A DNA stretch of 64,000 nucleotides from Hippasteria phrygiana (lineage: Eukaryota; Echinodermata; Asteroidea; Valvatida; Goniasteridae). A program made the translations under genes and the position numbers. Positions within the stretch are counted from its first letter, which is position 1; the number at the start of each line of letters is the position of its first letter. Location of the stretch: assembly GCA_037893225.1 (NCBI GenBank), contig JAZGUH010000375.1:248001-312000 (forward strand). Direction: 5' to 3'. The notes under the pieces are model-generated. The model was not told the origin of the DNA. It ran no database searches and saw nothing but the letters and a program-made list of their open reading frames with translations. Shown piece after piece: positions 33,901 through 44,021 of this stretch.

Positions 33901-36900
33901 TGCACTACAATTTAACATGGCTTTTGTAAGCACAAATTTCTTCAGTTCTGATTGGTGAGTTGCTGCGTAATGAGATTTGTGTAGGAGAACAGTAGACTCT
34001 CTGTAAATAACACTTCATTGGTGTTGCTGTATTTTTACAGCAAATATGTTAAAATTCTGACGAAGTGGTCTGGCAAAATTACATCCTCTTTGTGTAAATT
34101 GACGTTAAAACACAAAAACTATGGACGCGTGATCTTTTCTAGGTCACAGTACCGTAATTCTTAGTCCAAAATCCGTTAAAACTAAAATACGGATTATTTT
34201 TTTATTAATATGGAATTTTTGGCGAGCTGCGAAGCAGTGCGAGCCTATGTAATACCAATTGCTGTCCCGCGTCTGTATGTCCGTCAGGCCGTCCGGCCGT
34301 CAAGCCGTCCGCAATAAATTGTTAAAGTTTTTGCTTCTGGCTAGTTCAGTCCAAACATGCAGTTTATCAGGTCTAAATGTTATAGTTGAAGGGCAAGATA
34401 GTTCAGTTGGTAGAGCGCCGGTACGGTATTCCGGAGGTTGCAGGTTCGAATCCCACTCCTGCCAGTTTTCTTTATTCACTTTTATTCAAATTTACCTAGT
34501 CAGTTTCCCTTGTGGATTGTTTGATGAATCATTTAAAAGTGGATAACTTTTTTATTGCTAGAAAAGTAGCAGTTTAAAAAAAGAAATTCACAAACAGTTA
34601 TGTTAAAAATAAGAAAAAATACTTAAGATATTTAACATTTATTGACTTCACACAGTCCCTCTTTGAGTGATGCTGATAACAAGGCCTTGTTTGGAAAGTG
34701 CAATAACCCCAACGGCCATGGTCATAACTACAGGGGTGAGTTCCAACAAACAAACAAACAAACTGATGGTTTCTATGGTTACAGTCATGTGCAATTGAAT
34801 GTGAATGGGATTTTTTTGGGGGAAATGAATTCTCATTCCCACTCACATTCACATTTCACAACTCAAAACTTTTCCCCCCTGTAAATCTGGTGAGAACAAA
34901 TTGTGAAAAATTTGACAAAATTGAACAAGAAATTGTTTGTTCTCACTCCAATTTCCCATTTCAACTTATTCAAAAATATGTAAAATGATTTTCACAAAAG
35001 TGGGAAAAAGGTTAAAACCATTTTCCAACTTGGAGAAAATATTTTTAGAAAAGGGAGAAAAATTGTGAAATTGTTTTCTCACTTTAAGAAAATATTTTAC
35101 CACTTTCAAAAGATATTTCCCCATTTTTGATACAGTTTTCCCCCTTTTGTGAAATGAGAATGAATTCCCAGTGAAGAGCAAAATGAAAAAAAGAAATTCC
35201 CCTTCTCATGTTAAAATTTCATTTGCATTGTACTATAAATTTGGCGTGATCAGTGGATTGATCTCCCAATCTAAGTTTGTGCAACTATGATCAATCAAGT
35301 GAGCATCCGTCAGTCGCCCAAACATCTGTCAATCACACAGGGCAGTTTGCACCATCTACCGATCATGCAGGGAACTTTATGCAATCGACTGGTCACGGCC
35401 ACACAGACCCCTTCCTGCACAATCGACCAATCATGCAAGCGCTGCCCTGTGCAATCGGTCGATTGCGAACCTGTCCTTGGCCATTGACCAATCACTCGCA
35501 CCGATTCCTGTATAAATTTGTGTGGGTGTTTTTTATGCAAGTTTGCCCCGAGCAACGCGAAAAAAAAAGGAATCAAAGATGCAAGAGTTAGGAATTAATA
35601 TTCCTCTTGAAGAAGGAAAGATCATAAGATGAAGGAAAACATGCACGAGGCAAAGAATTCCACAGAGTTACAGGACGAGCATAGCTTTTTGTTCTACATC
35701 TAAATCTAGTTACAGCTGAAATATATTGGAGGGAACAGACGGAAAGCCGAGTTTCACACTCCATCACCCTAACTTGAGAGGGGATGCCCCTTGTTATTGA
35801 GAATAGTTAGAAACAAAGTTATCAGCAAAAAGGTTTGTCCTATCTACCAATCACTTAAACTTTTGCCCTGCGCACTCGGCAAATCACACTGCAAAACTAC
35901 CCAAGATTGGTAGAGCCTGCCAAATCTGTGCTGCACAGTTTGGCCGATCGTTGTGTGATTGACTGATGCTTGTGTGAAGGACAGATCGCATCGTAGTGCA
36001 GCACGATCAGAAACAGATCCACCAATCTCACCCAACAGTGGGGCATCTTTTGATTCTGTCCCAGGTTGCTGAACGGTAATCCAGGCATGTATACATCATG
36101 TATGCCTGATCAAGTTTTATCAGTTTTTCAAACTTCCGTGGACAGAAAATGTTAGGATAATTTGTTTTACAAATTCCTACAAAAAGTATTTGTTTTCATT
36201 TTTGCTCTTTGGGTAAAATTTCATGTTTATGTGTAAACTGATTCGGGGAAGCATATCTGTTTTTAACCAGTTCACGTCGGAGGACGTGTTAACACGATCT
36301 GGCTGTTTTTATACACGGGCACGGCTGACGGGTTAAAACGTCATGCTTGCCTCGACTCACCTCCAGGTGACGTCTCAACACGCTAATCCCTCATTTGTTT
36401 TGTACACACACACAAAGTCCGAGAAGTCTGTGGAGGCGGACTGTGTGTTGAACTTGAATTTGAATTTGAACTTGAACTTGGCCGCTGTGCACGGCCTGTT
36501 GTTCTACAATTTACGTTCCGGTGGGCGCACCTGGAGTATTGAAATATATAAGGTTACGGCAAGAAATATTGTACAAATACTGTTGAAATGACTCTTGCAA
36601 ATCAGTATTTGTGGCGTTTGGCTCTATATCAGAAGTTGGCTGCTATAGGCCTATTTTGCCTTTTTTGAAAATAGAAATTCCGGCGCGAACTGGTTTATAA
36701 CAATAAATCCAGAAAGAAATGAAATTTCTGAACTTGAAGCACTTCTTTTGCAGAAGTTCTTCCATGTAGTTAAATTGAATATTTTCTGAATATTATCCGT
36801 AACATTCATTTTTAAAAATGTCTTCTCTTGCAGTTGAAATTATTCTCAAAGGAGAGGTAAGTTTTTCATTTTGAAATACAGGCACACCCTTTAATCCTCC

Positions 36901-39900
36901 CAATTCCAAGAAACGTAACACTTGCTTTGGATTGATGGATTCAGGACCGTAGAGCCTTGCCACTATTGTTTAAAGAGGATGTTGATTGCTGAGAGAAGTC
37001 TGCATCATTTATGTAGATTATGTATTTTAAAATTAATTGGCAAATTATTTCTGCCATGAAATAACAAAAAAGTGACTTTTGAGAGCTATTTTTTTATCAA
37101 GTCCCCTCAAGCCCGCTAGTGCCATTTGTCAAAAAGTCAATGGCAGAAATGATTGGCTCTTTGATTTTACAATACGAAATCTACATAAAACTACAAAATG
37201 ACGCAGCAAGCAACATCCTCTTTAACTTCAGGCCTTTAAAAAGAAATAGCCATATCTCAGGGTTGACGCAGGCTTGACACGGCGTTGAAAACGAGCAATG
37301 ATTCACATGACAATTTTCAATCCTGCATCAACCGAGATTGGTTTTAGCCCGGTTTGAACTCAACCCTGCTTCAGACCAGGGTTAGGATTCTTGCCCAGGG
37401 TTGAAACACTCATCCCGGGTTGAAAACAGTCATGTGAAATGAGCGGACATGGAGGTAAGTTGGCCACAGGTTGAACTTGAAACAAGTGTGAATCACTGTG
37501 AAATGACACAGGGTTAGACGTGGGTTAAAACAATTGGGACCTGAGCCAGGGCGAGAATTCTTTTTTCACAAATGACTTCCGAATGGGGTTAACGCTATAA
37601 GATTTCAGACTTTACTTCCCTTAAAAAAAAAATCCTCCGGAGCCACGAATTCGAACGTAATAAAATTTCGGACTTTATTTCCCTTTAAAAAATATTCCTC
37701 CAGAGCTGGAAATTAGGAAGAAAAAAAAATGAACCCACAATCTCATACCTCACAGTCTAACACCACTGTATGTATCCACTGAGCCATCGGAATGCTCAGC
37801 AGACAGCAAGAATTCATTGCATAATATACCCAGCCCTATAACATTATTAAATATTATTAAATATTAACCCTCCTGTTCTCAGGGCCAAAATCGACCCAGC
37901 TGCTGTACAGATCAAAACCTATCAAATGACAGATTGAAACACACACAAACTGTGAGAGTTGGTGTTAAGAGTTTTTGATAGGCTGTGATAGTTATAAGTA
38001 TTTATTAAAAGTATTATAGAGGGTGCTCAACAATGCATCCATTCGGATGTCGTTTGGGAAAAAATAATTCACAGCCAAGGCTGCCCTGGAGTTTGCCCCG
38101 GGTTAGTTAAACCTGGGTTGAGGGGCTCTTGTGCGAAAAAGGGCTATAGGGTGTAGTTAGGGGAGGGCGCGATGTCCCATGTACATAAAAACCCAGTGTT
38201 TCAGTTGGCCATTTTCTGTGATTTCTTATGGGCGAAACATTTTGAAGTTGGAAAAATAGGGCGAGTGTAAACCCAAACGCCCTAGATGATTTTTCCTGCA
38301 TGTAACCTGAATCCTCCAATATCCTCCGATTCCAAAATCCTCGAATAGAGGAATCCCACAACGACGAGTTTAGCGCCGATCTGCGCACTTCCGCGTTTGA
38401 AAACGAGGATCTCAATGTCACAGTAAACAACCTCATGCTGATCTTGCGCCTGCGCTGCCTTTTATGGCCTGATTCATTCATTCATGCATGAATGAATGTG
38501 CTGAAAAGCGTTGTTTTGTTTGACACTGACATTCTCGCTTTCAACCCGGAAGTGCGCAGAAGGGGCTAATGTGAAATTCCTCTATGTTTGTTACTGGGGA
38601 CCACTGCCTGAATCCTGCAAAATCCTCCAGTGGGTTTTGGATAAACACCCCAGTAACCTCAATCCTCCTAAAATCATCCAGCATCAGATTGGGCCTGATG
38701 ACCTGGATCCTCCATTTTCCTCCAGAGGCAAAAAATCCTCTAATGCCCCTCAATCCTGCAAAATCCTCCGATGCTTCAACTTCCAAAGACCCTCAGTCCT
38801 CCAAATTCCTCCATTTGGCAAAGAGAATTTTTGAGGATTTAGGAAGGTTAGGGTTTTGTATGCTTGGACTCTTTACCGACCAGTTCGTGACCAGGGGCCA
38901 ATTTCATAGAGCTGTTAAGCACAAAAATTTGCTTAGCATGAAAATGTCTTGCTTAGTAAAAACAGGTTACCAGCCAAAAGTCCATGTTATTTTCATGCTA
39001 AGCAAACAACAGCTGAATACCAGTCAAAAGCAATATTCCACACATGGAAATCTGGTTGGTAATCCAGTTTTTATCAAGGAAGCATTTTCATACTAAGCAA
39101 ATTTGTGTGCTTAACAGCTTTATGAAATTGGCCCCAGGGCCCAATTTCATGGCTCTGTTTACCGTTAGCGAAAAATCCCCGCTTACTGTAGCAGAAAATT
39201 CTGTGCTTACGGCAAGCGTATTTCACGCGTTAGCGGGGAATTTTGGCTCCTGTGCATGCGTACATCCCATAACTAAGGATTCTGTGCTTACAGGGTTAGC
39301 GCATATTTTTTCCGCTAGCGCTGTTAGCGCAAAATGGTGATCGTAAGCGCGGAAAGCTGTGGTTAGCAGAGCCATGAAATTGGGCTCAGATGTTGAAAAA
39401 GTGAGTATCTGAGCGAAATTGAGGCCATTCAACTAACTGCATGTTTTGTCATTGGTTGTTCACAGGTTGACCCTGTTACAGGGATGGTCTTGAATCTGAC
39501 AGACTTAAAGCAATATATGAAGGTATGTCTCACCTGTCAGTTTGCAAGTTTGCGAGTTTTACACCAATGAGACCGTACTCTAGTGGTCACAAAATACACC
39601 ATGACAGTGGCTCACTGGTTCTTCCTTTGCTTGTTTAGTTTTTGTATTGACATTGCGGCACACTTTTGATATGCTTGTAAAAGAAAAGAAAAAATCCCCC
39701 CCCCCCCCCCCCCCCCCGGAAAATTGTAACAATCCTTTACTGGCAGGCATCTATTTGAAAATTGATATATCTCCAACTGCCAGCTACACAAGGCTACTTT
39801 TCAGGAAGAACTTGTTCCATTGCAAATAACCAAATTTAAAAGCTAGCAATTCAAAGCTTTGAGCAGAAAAATATGTACATGTATATTGTGATAATGCTTC

Positions 39901-41458
39901 TTGCACCCATATTGAAATGGTTGTGGGTGTATACATGTAATACCAGGGCTGCCCCGGATATACCGATAAAATATATGCATGTACAGATACGATTCTGGTG
40001 CTATTTTATTAGAAAAGTTACGGCGCTGAGCAGTGTCAAATGCCGTCTTTTTGTCGACAGTAACGTTTTGTCGACGGTAACTTTTTGTAGACGGTAACTT
40101 TTTGTAGACGGTAACTTTTTGTCGATGGTAGCTTTTTGTCGACGGAGGTTTATTGTTCCCATCCGTGAAACCCTTGACACTTATAAAATAATTACTGCAA
40201 AAATGCAGGCTGGAGTGTTTTTGTTTTCAGAACGTTATACGTACCCGTAATGATCTTGATACAACAGGCGCATGTACAAAAATGTCGATCGGGCGGTCCA
40301 TAATATTGATCGCTGCACGTAAGACACCGGCTTGCTTTGCGTGGAACTTCTTATCAGCATGGCATGCAGTTGCAGCTGACGTGTGAAAAACTTGTTCAGC
40401 GATTATCGAATAATCGAATATTCGGTCAATGAACAGCCGGAGTACTTACATCTTTTGAGGCAGGCATCTTTTGAGGACTCTTTTTTTTGGGGGGGGGGGT
40501 TGTAAGCACAAAAACTTTACCCATGCCTATTCAAGGGGAACAAAGAATTGTGCCCCTCAAAAAGGACTAAAATCATCAAAATCTTTCTTTCTGCTGTCTT
40601 CAGTATTGTTTCATTCACAGTATTTTTGTCTATGTGATCACAAGCAGTCCTATAACCCCACACCCTTCCCCTCTTTTTCAATATGTTTGTGGGCAGTGTG
40701 AAATTGAAGCGTAGGGGCATTTTGCTCAAGGGTGGACAATGCCAGCGCGAAGCCCTTATGGTGTGGGGTCCAGGGTTTGCTTAAGGGCCCCGAAATTGTT
40801 TGGATTCTGGATGCTCTGTGATGCAATCTGAGGCAATTCCTGGACACTTTCCCTTGCCTGTTTGGAGCAAAAGTTTTTAAGATTACATGTAAATAGACAA
40901 AATTTAGTTCATTTGAACTCTTACTCTTAAATTTATAGCATTATAGTGGTAGCGTAGGGGCAGGTTTCAAGCGTAGTGCTAATTCCCGAAAGCGTATTGG
41001 GTGCTAGCAGTATTTAATTAATGTCTGGATAGAACACTGTTTGTGGGACACAAGAATATTGCCGAGGCGACTTTTGAAGAAAAAAAAATTTGTCAAGCAA
41101 AAAAAAAAAAATCCCATGGAAATTCCCCACCAATGAAAAAGTTATGGCTATGCCACTGAGATTGCAAGATGTCGAGAAAAGTGACTCGGCATTCAAGGTT
41201 TTTTTTTCTGAACAATTTACGTGTATGTATTTATTGTACTCATTTTCACAGACAGCTATCATGGATTCCCTGGACCACAAAAACATTGACAAGGACGTTC
41301 CCTACTTCAAGAGCATCGTCAGCACGGCCGAAAACATTGCAGTATTTATCTGGGAGAAGGTCCAACAGGAACTTCCCAAGCCTGACCTTCTTTACGAGGT
41401 GAAACTTCACGAAACGGATAACAATGTAGTTTACTACCGAGGGGATTGGTCTACATAG
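27793..41458 (+). CDS. PTS: PTS, 6-pyruvoyl-tetrahydropterin synthase (five coding exons)
   Basis: The exons are 27793-27932, 34656-34735, 36834-36856, 39466-39522 and 41252-41458. They total 507 nt and encode 168 residues, and all splice sites are GT-AG. The enzyme converts 7,8-dihydroneopterin triphosphate to 6-pyruvoyl-tetrahydropterin in tetrahydrobiopterin synthesis; relatives are cytosolic hexamers with zinc. Zinc ligands are His43 (ACHRL), His68 and His70 (GHGHNY). The catalytic Cys62 lies in FGKCNN, Asp108-His109 in LDHKN and Glu154 in HETD. Offsets from the first His match rat PTPS (19, 25, 27, 65). An in-frame TGA at 27769-27771 fixes the start; the second codon is also ATG, so either Met may be used. 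Residues 1-28 form a polar extension about 20 residues longer than in human. Intron 1 (6.7 kb) holds an antisense LINE. Confidence 0.97.
28081..28239. mobile_element. MITE with 28-bp inverted termini
   Basis: In PTS intron 1. The left end TATAGACCTTATCGCAATAC pairs with the right end GTATTTGCGATATGGTCTATA, and the inner block GAGACGTCACAATGG pairs with CCATTGTGACGTCTC. The flanking TATA may include a TA target duplication. Confidence 0.75.
28243..28383. mobile_element. Adjacent small foldback element
   Basis: The arms GCGAGTTTGATAATT and AATTATCGAACTCGT pair, as do GGTCAGCTGTACCAAA and TTGGTACAGCTGACC. It lies directly beside the previous MITE, so the two may form one composite insertion. 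Confidence 0.65.
28720..29475. mobile_element. Foldback element with GATCGACCGATC-rich arms, interrupted by a SINE
   Basis: The outer arms GAAAGAAAATGTGTTCGACT and AGTCGAACACAATTTCTTTC are inverse copies. They continue through repeats of the CGATCGGCCGAT and ATCGACCGATTG type. A second, inner arm pair (AGGTTAGGTTCAGTTCCTTG and its inverse near 29320) extends the stem, with a small hairpin near 29200. A family A SINE lies within the left side. There is no transposase frame. Confidence 0.7.
28868..28940 (-). repeat. tRNA-derived SINE head (family A)
   Basis: A 73-base tRNA-like module in reverse complement, with B-box complement GGATTCGAACC and A-box complement CCAACTGAGCTA. The SINE tail TTTTTCAAAGTGAACAAAGG precedes it. 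It is nested in the foldback element of PTS intron 1. Confidence 0.75.
29511..29750. other. Sequence between foldback elements, with a poly-G tract
   Basis: Includes a stray ACGATCGACCGATCGCGC motif at about 29550 and a run of about 18 G at 29724-29742. Nothing coding is supported. Confidence 0.4.
29790..29950 (-). mobile_element. Left part of a second large foldback copy, split by the LINE
   Basis: In reverse complement this matches 1150-1290 (CATTCACACGACCAATCTCG, then CCTGTCACGA). The continuation of the same family is at 33850-34205 on the other side of the LINE. Confidence 0.65.
30154..30771 (-). pseudogene. LINE RT thumb and C-terminal region remnant
   Basis: A 205-residue frame with [22 protein letters not shown] and [20 protein letters not shown], which are typical of the region after the RT domain. 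A Cys-containing tail (ECRYCRRQ) follows in another frame near 30010-30030. Confidence 0.85.
30850..31451 (-). pseudogene. LINE reverse transcriptase core remnant
   Basis: Overlapping frames give [17 protein letters not shown], then a frameshift, then [12 protein letters not shown]. The catalytic FADD motif is near 30858 in a further overlapping frame (30647-31048), which also carries the INAKKTQVL strand. Confidence 0.88.
31922..32389 (-). pseudogene. LINE endonuclease C-terminus and linker remnant
   Basis: A 155-residue frame that includes [20 protein letters not shown] and the Thr-Asp-His motif that closes the endonuclease active site. It is frame-shifted relative to the flanking LINE segments. 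Confidence 0.85.
32441..32950 (-). pseudogene. LINE endonuclease domain remnant
   Basis: A 169-residue open frame with [20 protein letters not shown] (catalytic Glu), MIISAYAPT and LLLGDFNA (Asp-x-Asn). These are the motifs of the APE/exonuclease III fold used by LINEs for target nicking. The frame ends at LLGDFNA. The rest of the domain, with CNTDHLLI, continues in another frame at 31922-32389. Confidence 0.9.
33401..33535 (-). repeat. Two 67-bp tandem repeats in the LINE 5-prime region
   Basis: The unit starting GCAGGTGGGG(C/T)TCGTCAGC occurs at 33401 and 33468 with moderate divergence. Tandem 5-prime units act as monomeric promoters in several LINE families, so a promoter role is plausible. 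Confidence 0.75.
33850..34205 (-). mobile_element. Right part of the second large foldback copy
   Basis: Matches the reverse complement of about 900-1150 (CAGTGAAATCGCCTTTACGC, TTTAACATGGCTTTTGTAAG). It ends near ATTAATATGGAATTTTT, after which unrelated sequence with GGCCGTCC repeats begins. Confidence 0.7.
34392..34464 (+). repeat. tRNA-derived SINE head (family A), best preserved
   Basis: A 73-base module: GGCAAGATAGTTCAGTTGGT, GAGCGCCGGTACGGTATTCC, B box GGTTCGAATCC and end CTCCTGCC. The tail TTTTCTTTATTCACTTTTAT and the block TTTCCCTTGTGGATTGTTTG follow, as in other copies. It lies 190 bases upstream of PTS exon 2. Confidence 0.8.
34656..34735 (+). CDS. PTS: PTS coding exon 2
   Basis: Encodes Ser47 to Arg73 plus one base. 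It carries [14 protein letters not shown] with the catalytic Cys and two zinc His. The acceptor is TTCACACAG and the donor is AGGG followed by GTGAG. Confidence 0.96.
34790..35185. repeat. Low-complexity inverted stretch of GAGAAAAT/ATTTTCTC-type units
   Basis: In PTS intron 2, motifs such as GGGGGAAATGAATTCTCATT at the left and AATGAGAATGAATTC at the right are inverted. Between them are many short GAAAAT and ATTTTCC blocks on both strands. It looks like a decayed foldback element. Confidence 0.5.
35230..36055. repeat. CAATCGACCAATC-rich inverted arrays
   Basis: Many motifs of the type CAATCGACCAATCA and GTGATTGACTGATG recur at 35280-35510 and again inverted at 35840-36040, with an unmatched middle. 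They resemble the arms of the element at 28720-29475, so the two are probably diverged relatives. This lies in PTS intron 2. Confidence 0.55.
36834..36856 (+). CDS. PTS: PTS micro-exon 3 (23 nt)
   Basis: Encodes the end of Val74 through Glu81 (VEIILKGE). The acceptor TCTTCTCTTGCAG and donor GAG followed by GTAAG are strong. The exon is too short to show as an open frame; it is needed for reading frame and for the beta strand between GHGHNY and the VDPVTGMV loop. Confidence 0.95.
36971..37224. mobile_element. AAAGAGGA-family foldback element, short version
   Basis: In PTS intron 3. It starts TAAAGAGGATGTTGATTGCT and ends CAACATCCTCTTTAA, with near-symmetric arms and a centre near GCCATTTGTC. 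It shares its arms with the longer element at 45202-45673. Confidence 0.8.
37240..37570. repeat. Element with repeated GGGTTGAA-type motifs
   Basis: Contains about ten motifs such as CAGGGTTGA, CCCGGGTTGA and TCAACCC on both strands. This resembles the subterminal arrays at 15276-15621 but with a different core. Its ends are not clear. Confidence 0.45.
38894..39135. mobile_element. MITE with GGGGCCAATTTCAT termini
   Basis: In PTS intron 3. The left end GGGGCCAATTTCATAGAGCT pairs with the right end AGCTTTATGAAATTGGCCCC. The interior carries repeated TTGCTTAGCATG-type motifs on both strands. Confidence 0.75.
39137..39385. mobile_element. Second MITE with GGGCCCAATTTCATGG termini, back to back
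   Basis: The left end GGGCCCAATTTCATGGCTCT pairs with the right end AGAGCCATGAAATTGGGCTC. The interior holds TTAGCG and CGCTTAC motifs. Although its ends resemble the neighbour's, its core is different, so it is a sister family. It ends about 80 bases before PTS exon 4. Confidence 0.75.
39466..39522 (+). CDS. PTS: PTS coding exon 4
   Basis: Encodes residues 82-100, [19 protein letters not shown], in phase 0 at both ends. The acceptor is TTGTTCACAG and the donor is AAG followed by GTATGT. Confidence 0.96.
39944..40440 (-). mobile_element. TAGGGCTG-family (hAT-like) MITE, copy 4
   Basis: In PTS intron 4. On the minus strand it shares the AATAGCACCAGAATCG, GACACTGCTCAGCGCCG and GATCAATATTATGGACCG blocks with the other copies. 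The GTAACTTTTTGTCGACG motif is locally tandem at 40060-40145, about five copies of roughly 19 bases. Confidence 0.75.
41252..41458 (+). CDS. PTS: PTS coding exon 5 (last)
   Basis: Encodes residues 101-168, from [19 protein letters not shown] to YYRGDWST, then a TAG stop. It carries the Asp-His catalytic pair and Glu154. The acceptor is TCATTTTCACAG. Confidence 0.97.
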   Translation, partial: TAIMDSLDHKNIDKDVPYFKSIVSTAENIAVFIWEKVQQELPKPDLLYEVKLHETDNNVVYYRGDWST

Positions 41459-41459
41459 A

Positions 41460-41481
41460 GGGGGGGGGGGGGGGGGGGGGG
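41460..41481. repeat. 22-G run one base after the PTS stop codon
   Basis: The PTS 3-prime untranslated region opens with A and then 22 consecutive G. If transcribed, it would place a potential G-quadruplex directly behind the terminating ribosome. Its length is likely to vary between individuals. Confidence 0.9.
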
Positions 41482-41569
41482 TAGGTTAGCCTAAAAGTGT
41501 GACATTTTTGGTGTCCCTGTTACACAGCGACATGTATAAGATTTTGCAGTTCAGGACACATTATTTAAC

Positions 41570-42130
41570 CCCATGCGCCTGGTTGACACATATGTGATGC
41601 GATCAAGCAAAATCAGTCGGAACTCGGCAATCCTTGTTTTGAGATATGGGCCAAAATATGTTCGTAGTGGAAATATCAAAATTTACTTTTTAACAAAAAC
41701 AAGGGAAAAACATTCTTCTTTCACATGAACATATGACATGTATTATAAATGTGCTAAAAATGACTCGATTAAAGTACTGTAACTTTTAAACTTGATTTTC
41801 TCCGTTTCTTTCTTTTTAATGTGCCGGTGTTCAAATATTTGTAACTTTTTAACCAAGGGTCGTATTCATAGATCACATGGGGTTTTCACTACTAGTGTGG
41901 ATCTTGAAGTACGCTACAAATGAACATGTAAAAATCCCAAAATTGACCAGGGCCTACTTCAGACTGATTTTGCTTGATTGCATCATATGTGCGGATTGAA
42001 AATTGCCACCTGGCCGGTTGACGTCTTTACACGCCAATCTCTGCATATTCAATCCATTATTGGGGTATTGTGTATATTATGCTTGGCTGCACAAGCCTCT
42101 AGTTTCCATTTCGCTTGGCTGCACAACCCG
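41570..42130. mobile_element. Foldback sequence joined to TTAACCCC-family sequence
   Basis: The arms GATGCGATCAAGCAAAATCA (from about 41597) and its inverse at about 41970-41990 are nearly perfect. The part from about 42000 on resembles the TTAACCCCTTG family (CAATCCATTATTG, GCTTGGCTGCACAA). TTAACCCC lies at the left edge. Confidence 0.55.
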
Positions 42131-42910
42131 GAGTTCGTAGCTGGTCTCTTTTTGCCAGATTTGTCGCTAACAATTTTGCTCGAGGTCCTCTCGACGTCAG
42201 CCATTTTGCAGGTTGATGTATGTGCATGCTGGGAATAAGCCGTTTGGCACGCTGCCATACTGGTACTAGTATCATGTTGCATTTCATATCCGGTAGTATA
42301 GGAACCAGTCAAATGCGTGCGGTCGTCTCAAGGAATTTCGGTCAGCTTTTTATTTCATGTTTTGTGAAAGCTTGCAAATGCTGTGAAGTGTGTAATAAGA
42401 TAAACAGTCGGTGCTCGTAAGTGGAGTCACAAAAAGGTTTTTTGGGGGTGTGTTGTGTTGAAAGGGCTTTAGAAGAGGGCTGGGGTTGGTAAACCTTCAA
42501 ACTTGTTGGTAATTTTTTTTAGTTTGGTTGGATGGAAGGGGTAATTTGTGTAGCCAGTGGTAGTGTTAATTGGGGGGAACTGAAAATTGTATTCTATAAA
42601 AAAAATTGTTTGTATATATATCCATAGAAGAGTTTCATATGTTTTATAATAGTATGTCATATTTACTTGCCAGGTATTTCAGCTGTTGGGTATGACATTT
42701 AAGACGATCTTAGAGCACGAGTTTATAAAGAATTGCACTTGTAAGTTGTTTTGTTCTATTTAGCAATATGTTCAGTAACATGTTAAATTTGTGGTCATTG
42801 GTGGGGCATTTACAGTCGTACTGATATAGCAGTTTCCTAATGGTGTCATGTGGTGTGGACCATTGTACATATGTACATGCAAAATTGTCATGTATGATGA
42901 TGACATGACC

Positions 42911-43543
42911 TGCAGCCGATTTCACGAAATTGTGCGTAACTTACGCCATGGCGTAGGACTTGCGCTAAAAATGTTGCGCAGCTGCGCTACATCCTTGCGA
43001 TCCATTTCACGAAACACTGCGTAGCTGCGCAATATTTTATATATTTTATACATCGCGGACGAGGCTTAATGCCGCTTTTACGACGACTGTTTGAGTTACA
43101 ACAATAAAAATACACAGAACAGTCGTCAAATTGAACTGTAGTCGCCATTTTTAAACTTTTCATTTTTGAAACTTCGCTCCCAAAAAAAAATGGATGGCAA
43201 CTTTTAGAAATATTTCACAGGTAAACCTAGAGCGGATGATAATTTCATTACTCTCTGAAATAATCTAGTGAATTAAAAAAATGATTTGAGCAACTAACGG
43301 CTCTACTATGCTCACCCTCAGCTAGCTAAGTCATCATTTCAGTGTTTTTTGCGGACAACTTAAGCCACCTAAAATGAGTGCGTAAGTTACGCCATAATTT
43401 GTGGCGCAAGTCAGCGACTTACGCACTGTGTAACTTTAGTGAAATCGATTAAAAAGATGTCACAGATGTTGCACAACTTACGCAATAAATGTTGGCGTAA
43501 GTACAGTTGCGCAATTGCGCAAGGTTTCGTGAAATCGGCTGCT
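42911..43543. mobile_element. MITE with GCAGCCGATTTCACGAAA termini, copy 1
   Basis: The ends GCAGCCGATTTCACGAAA and TTTCGTGAAATCGGCTGC are perfect inverses. Subterminal motifs such as TTGCGCAGCTGCGC and GCGTAAGTTACGCC recur on both strands. It has no coding frame. The second copy is at 51612-52224. Confidence 0.85.
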
Positions 43544-44021
43544 GTCGTAACCTGGGCATCATACCATGCAGGTGCCCGGGTCACGTCAGGTCAGCTAGGA
43601 CATCAAGGCACAGATCCTTCGCTAACTTTAGAGGCAGAATTTGCTTAAAATAGTGACAGAACCACACAGATAAATCTTGAAGTGCACACAGTACAGGTCG
43701 AGCGTGACTTGGCTGTAAAATAGCGCTTAAAGATATTTTTTGTAACATTCATTTGCGTTTAAAAAACATTAACCACCACCGGACACAAAAATCCACCAAA
43801 CTTGCCTCGATTCTGCTGTTCTCTATATAATGCTTTATTTATCTCTAAATTTCAGACTTTTTTTCATTCTACTAATTACATTATTTACAATGTATATTGA
43901 TCAACAAATTTACAAGTTTAGGATAAAAATATTCTGCAGCTGACCTAATGAATGTGTAAACTACTAGTGAATCCAAGGTGCTCAACTCTTCTTTATGCAG
44001 GTGAGAAATTTGTCATGTGTT

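Noticed and set aside
34392..34464. Functional tRNA gene
   Set aside because: The module keeps A and B boxes but has a mismatched acceptor stem and a poor anticodon stem. It shares long flanks with other copies, which marks it as SINE-derived.
38107..38834. Cluster of overlapping frames up to 124 residues
   Set aside because: The sequence is made of repeated AATCCTCC-type motifs, with no domain and no splice context; it lies in PTS intron 3.
41090..41251. N-terminal part of the open frame leading into PTS exon 5 ([12 protein letters not shown])
   Set aside because: It is intronic sequence read through in frame; the acceptor at 41251 and the match to the family start at [11 protein letters not shown].
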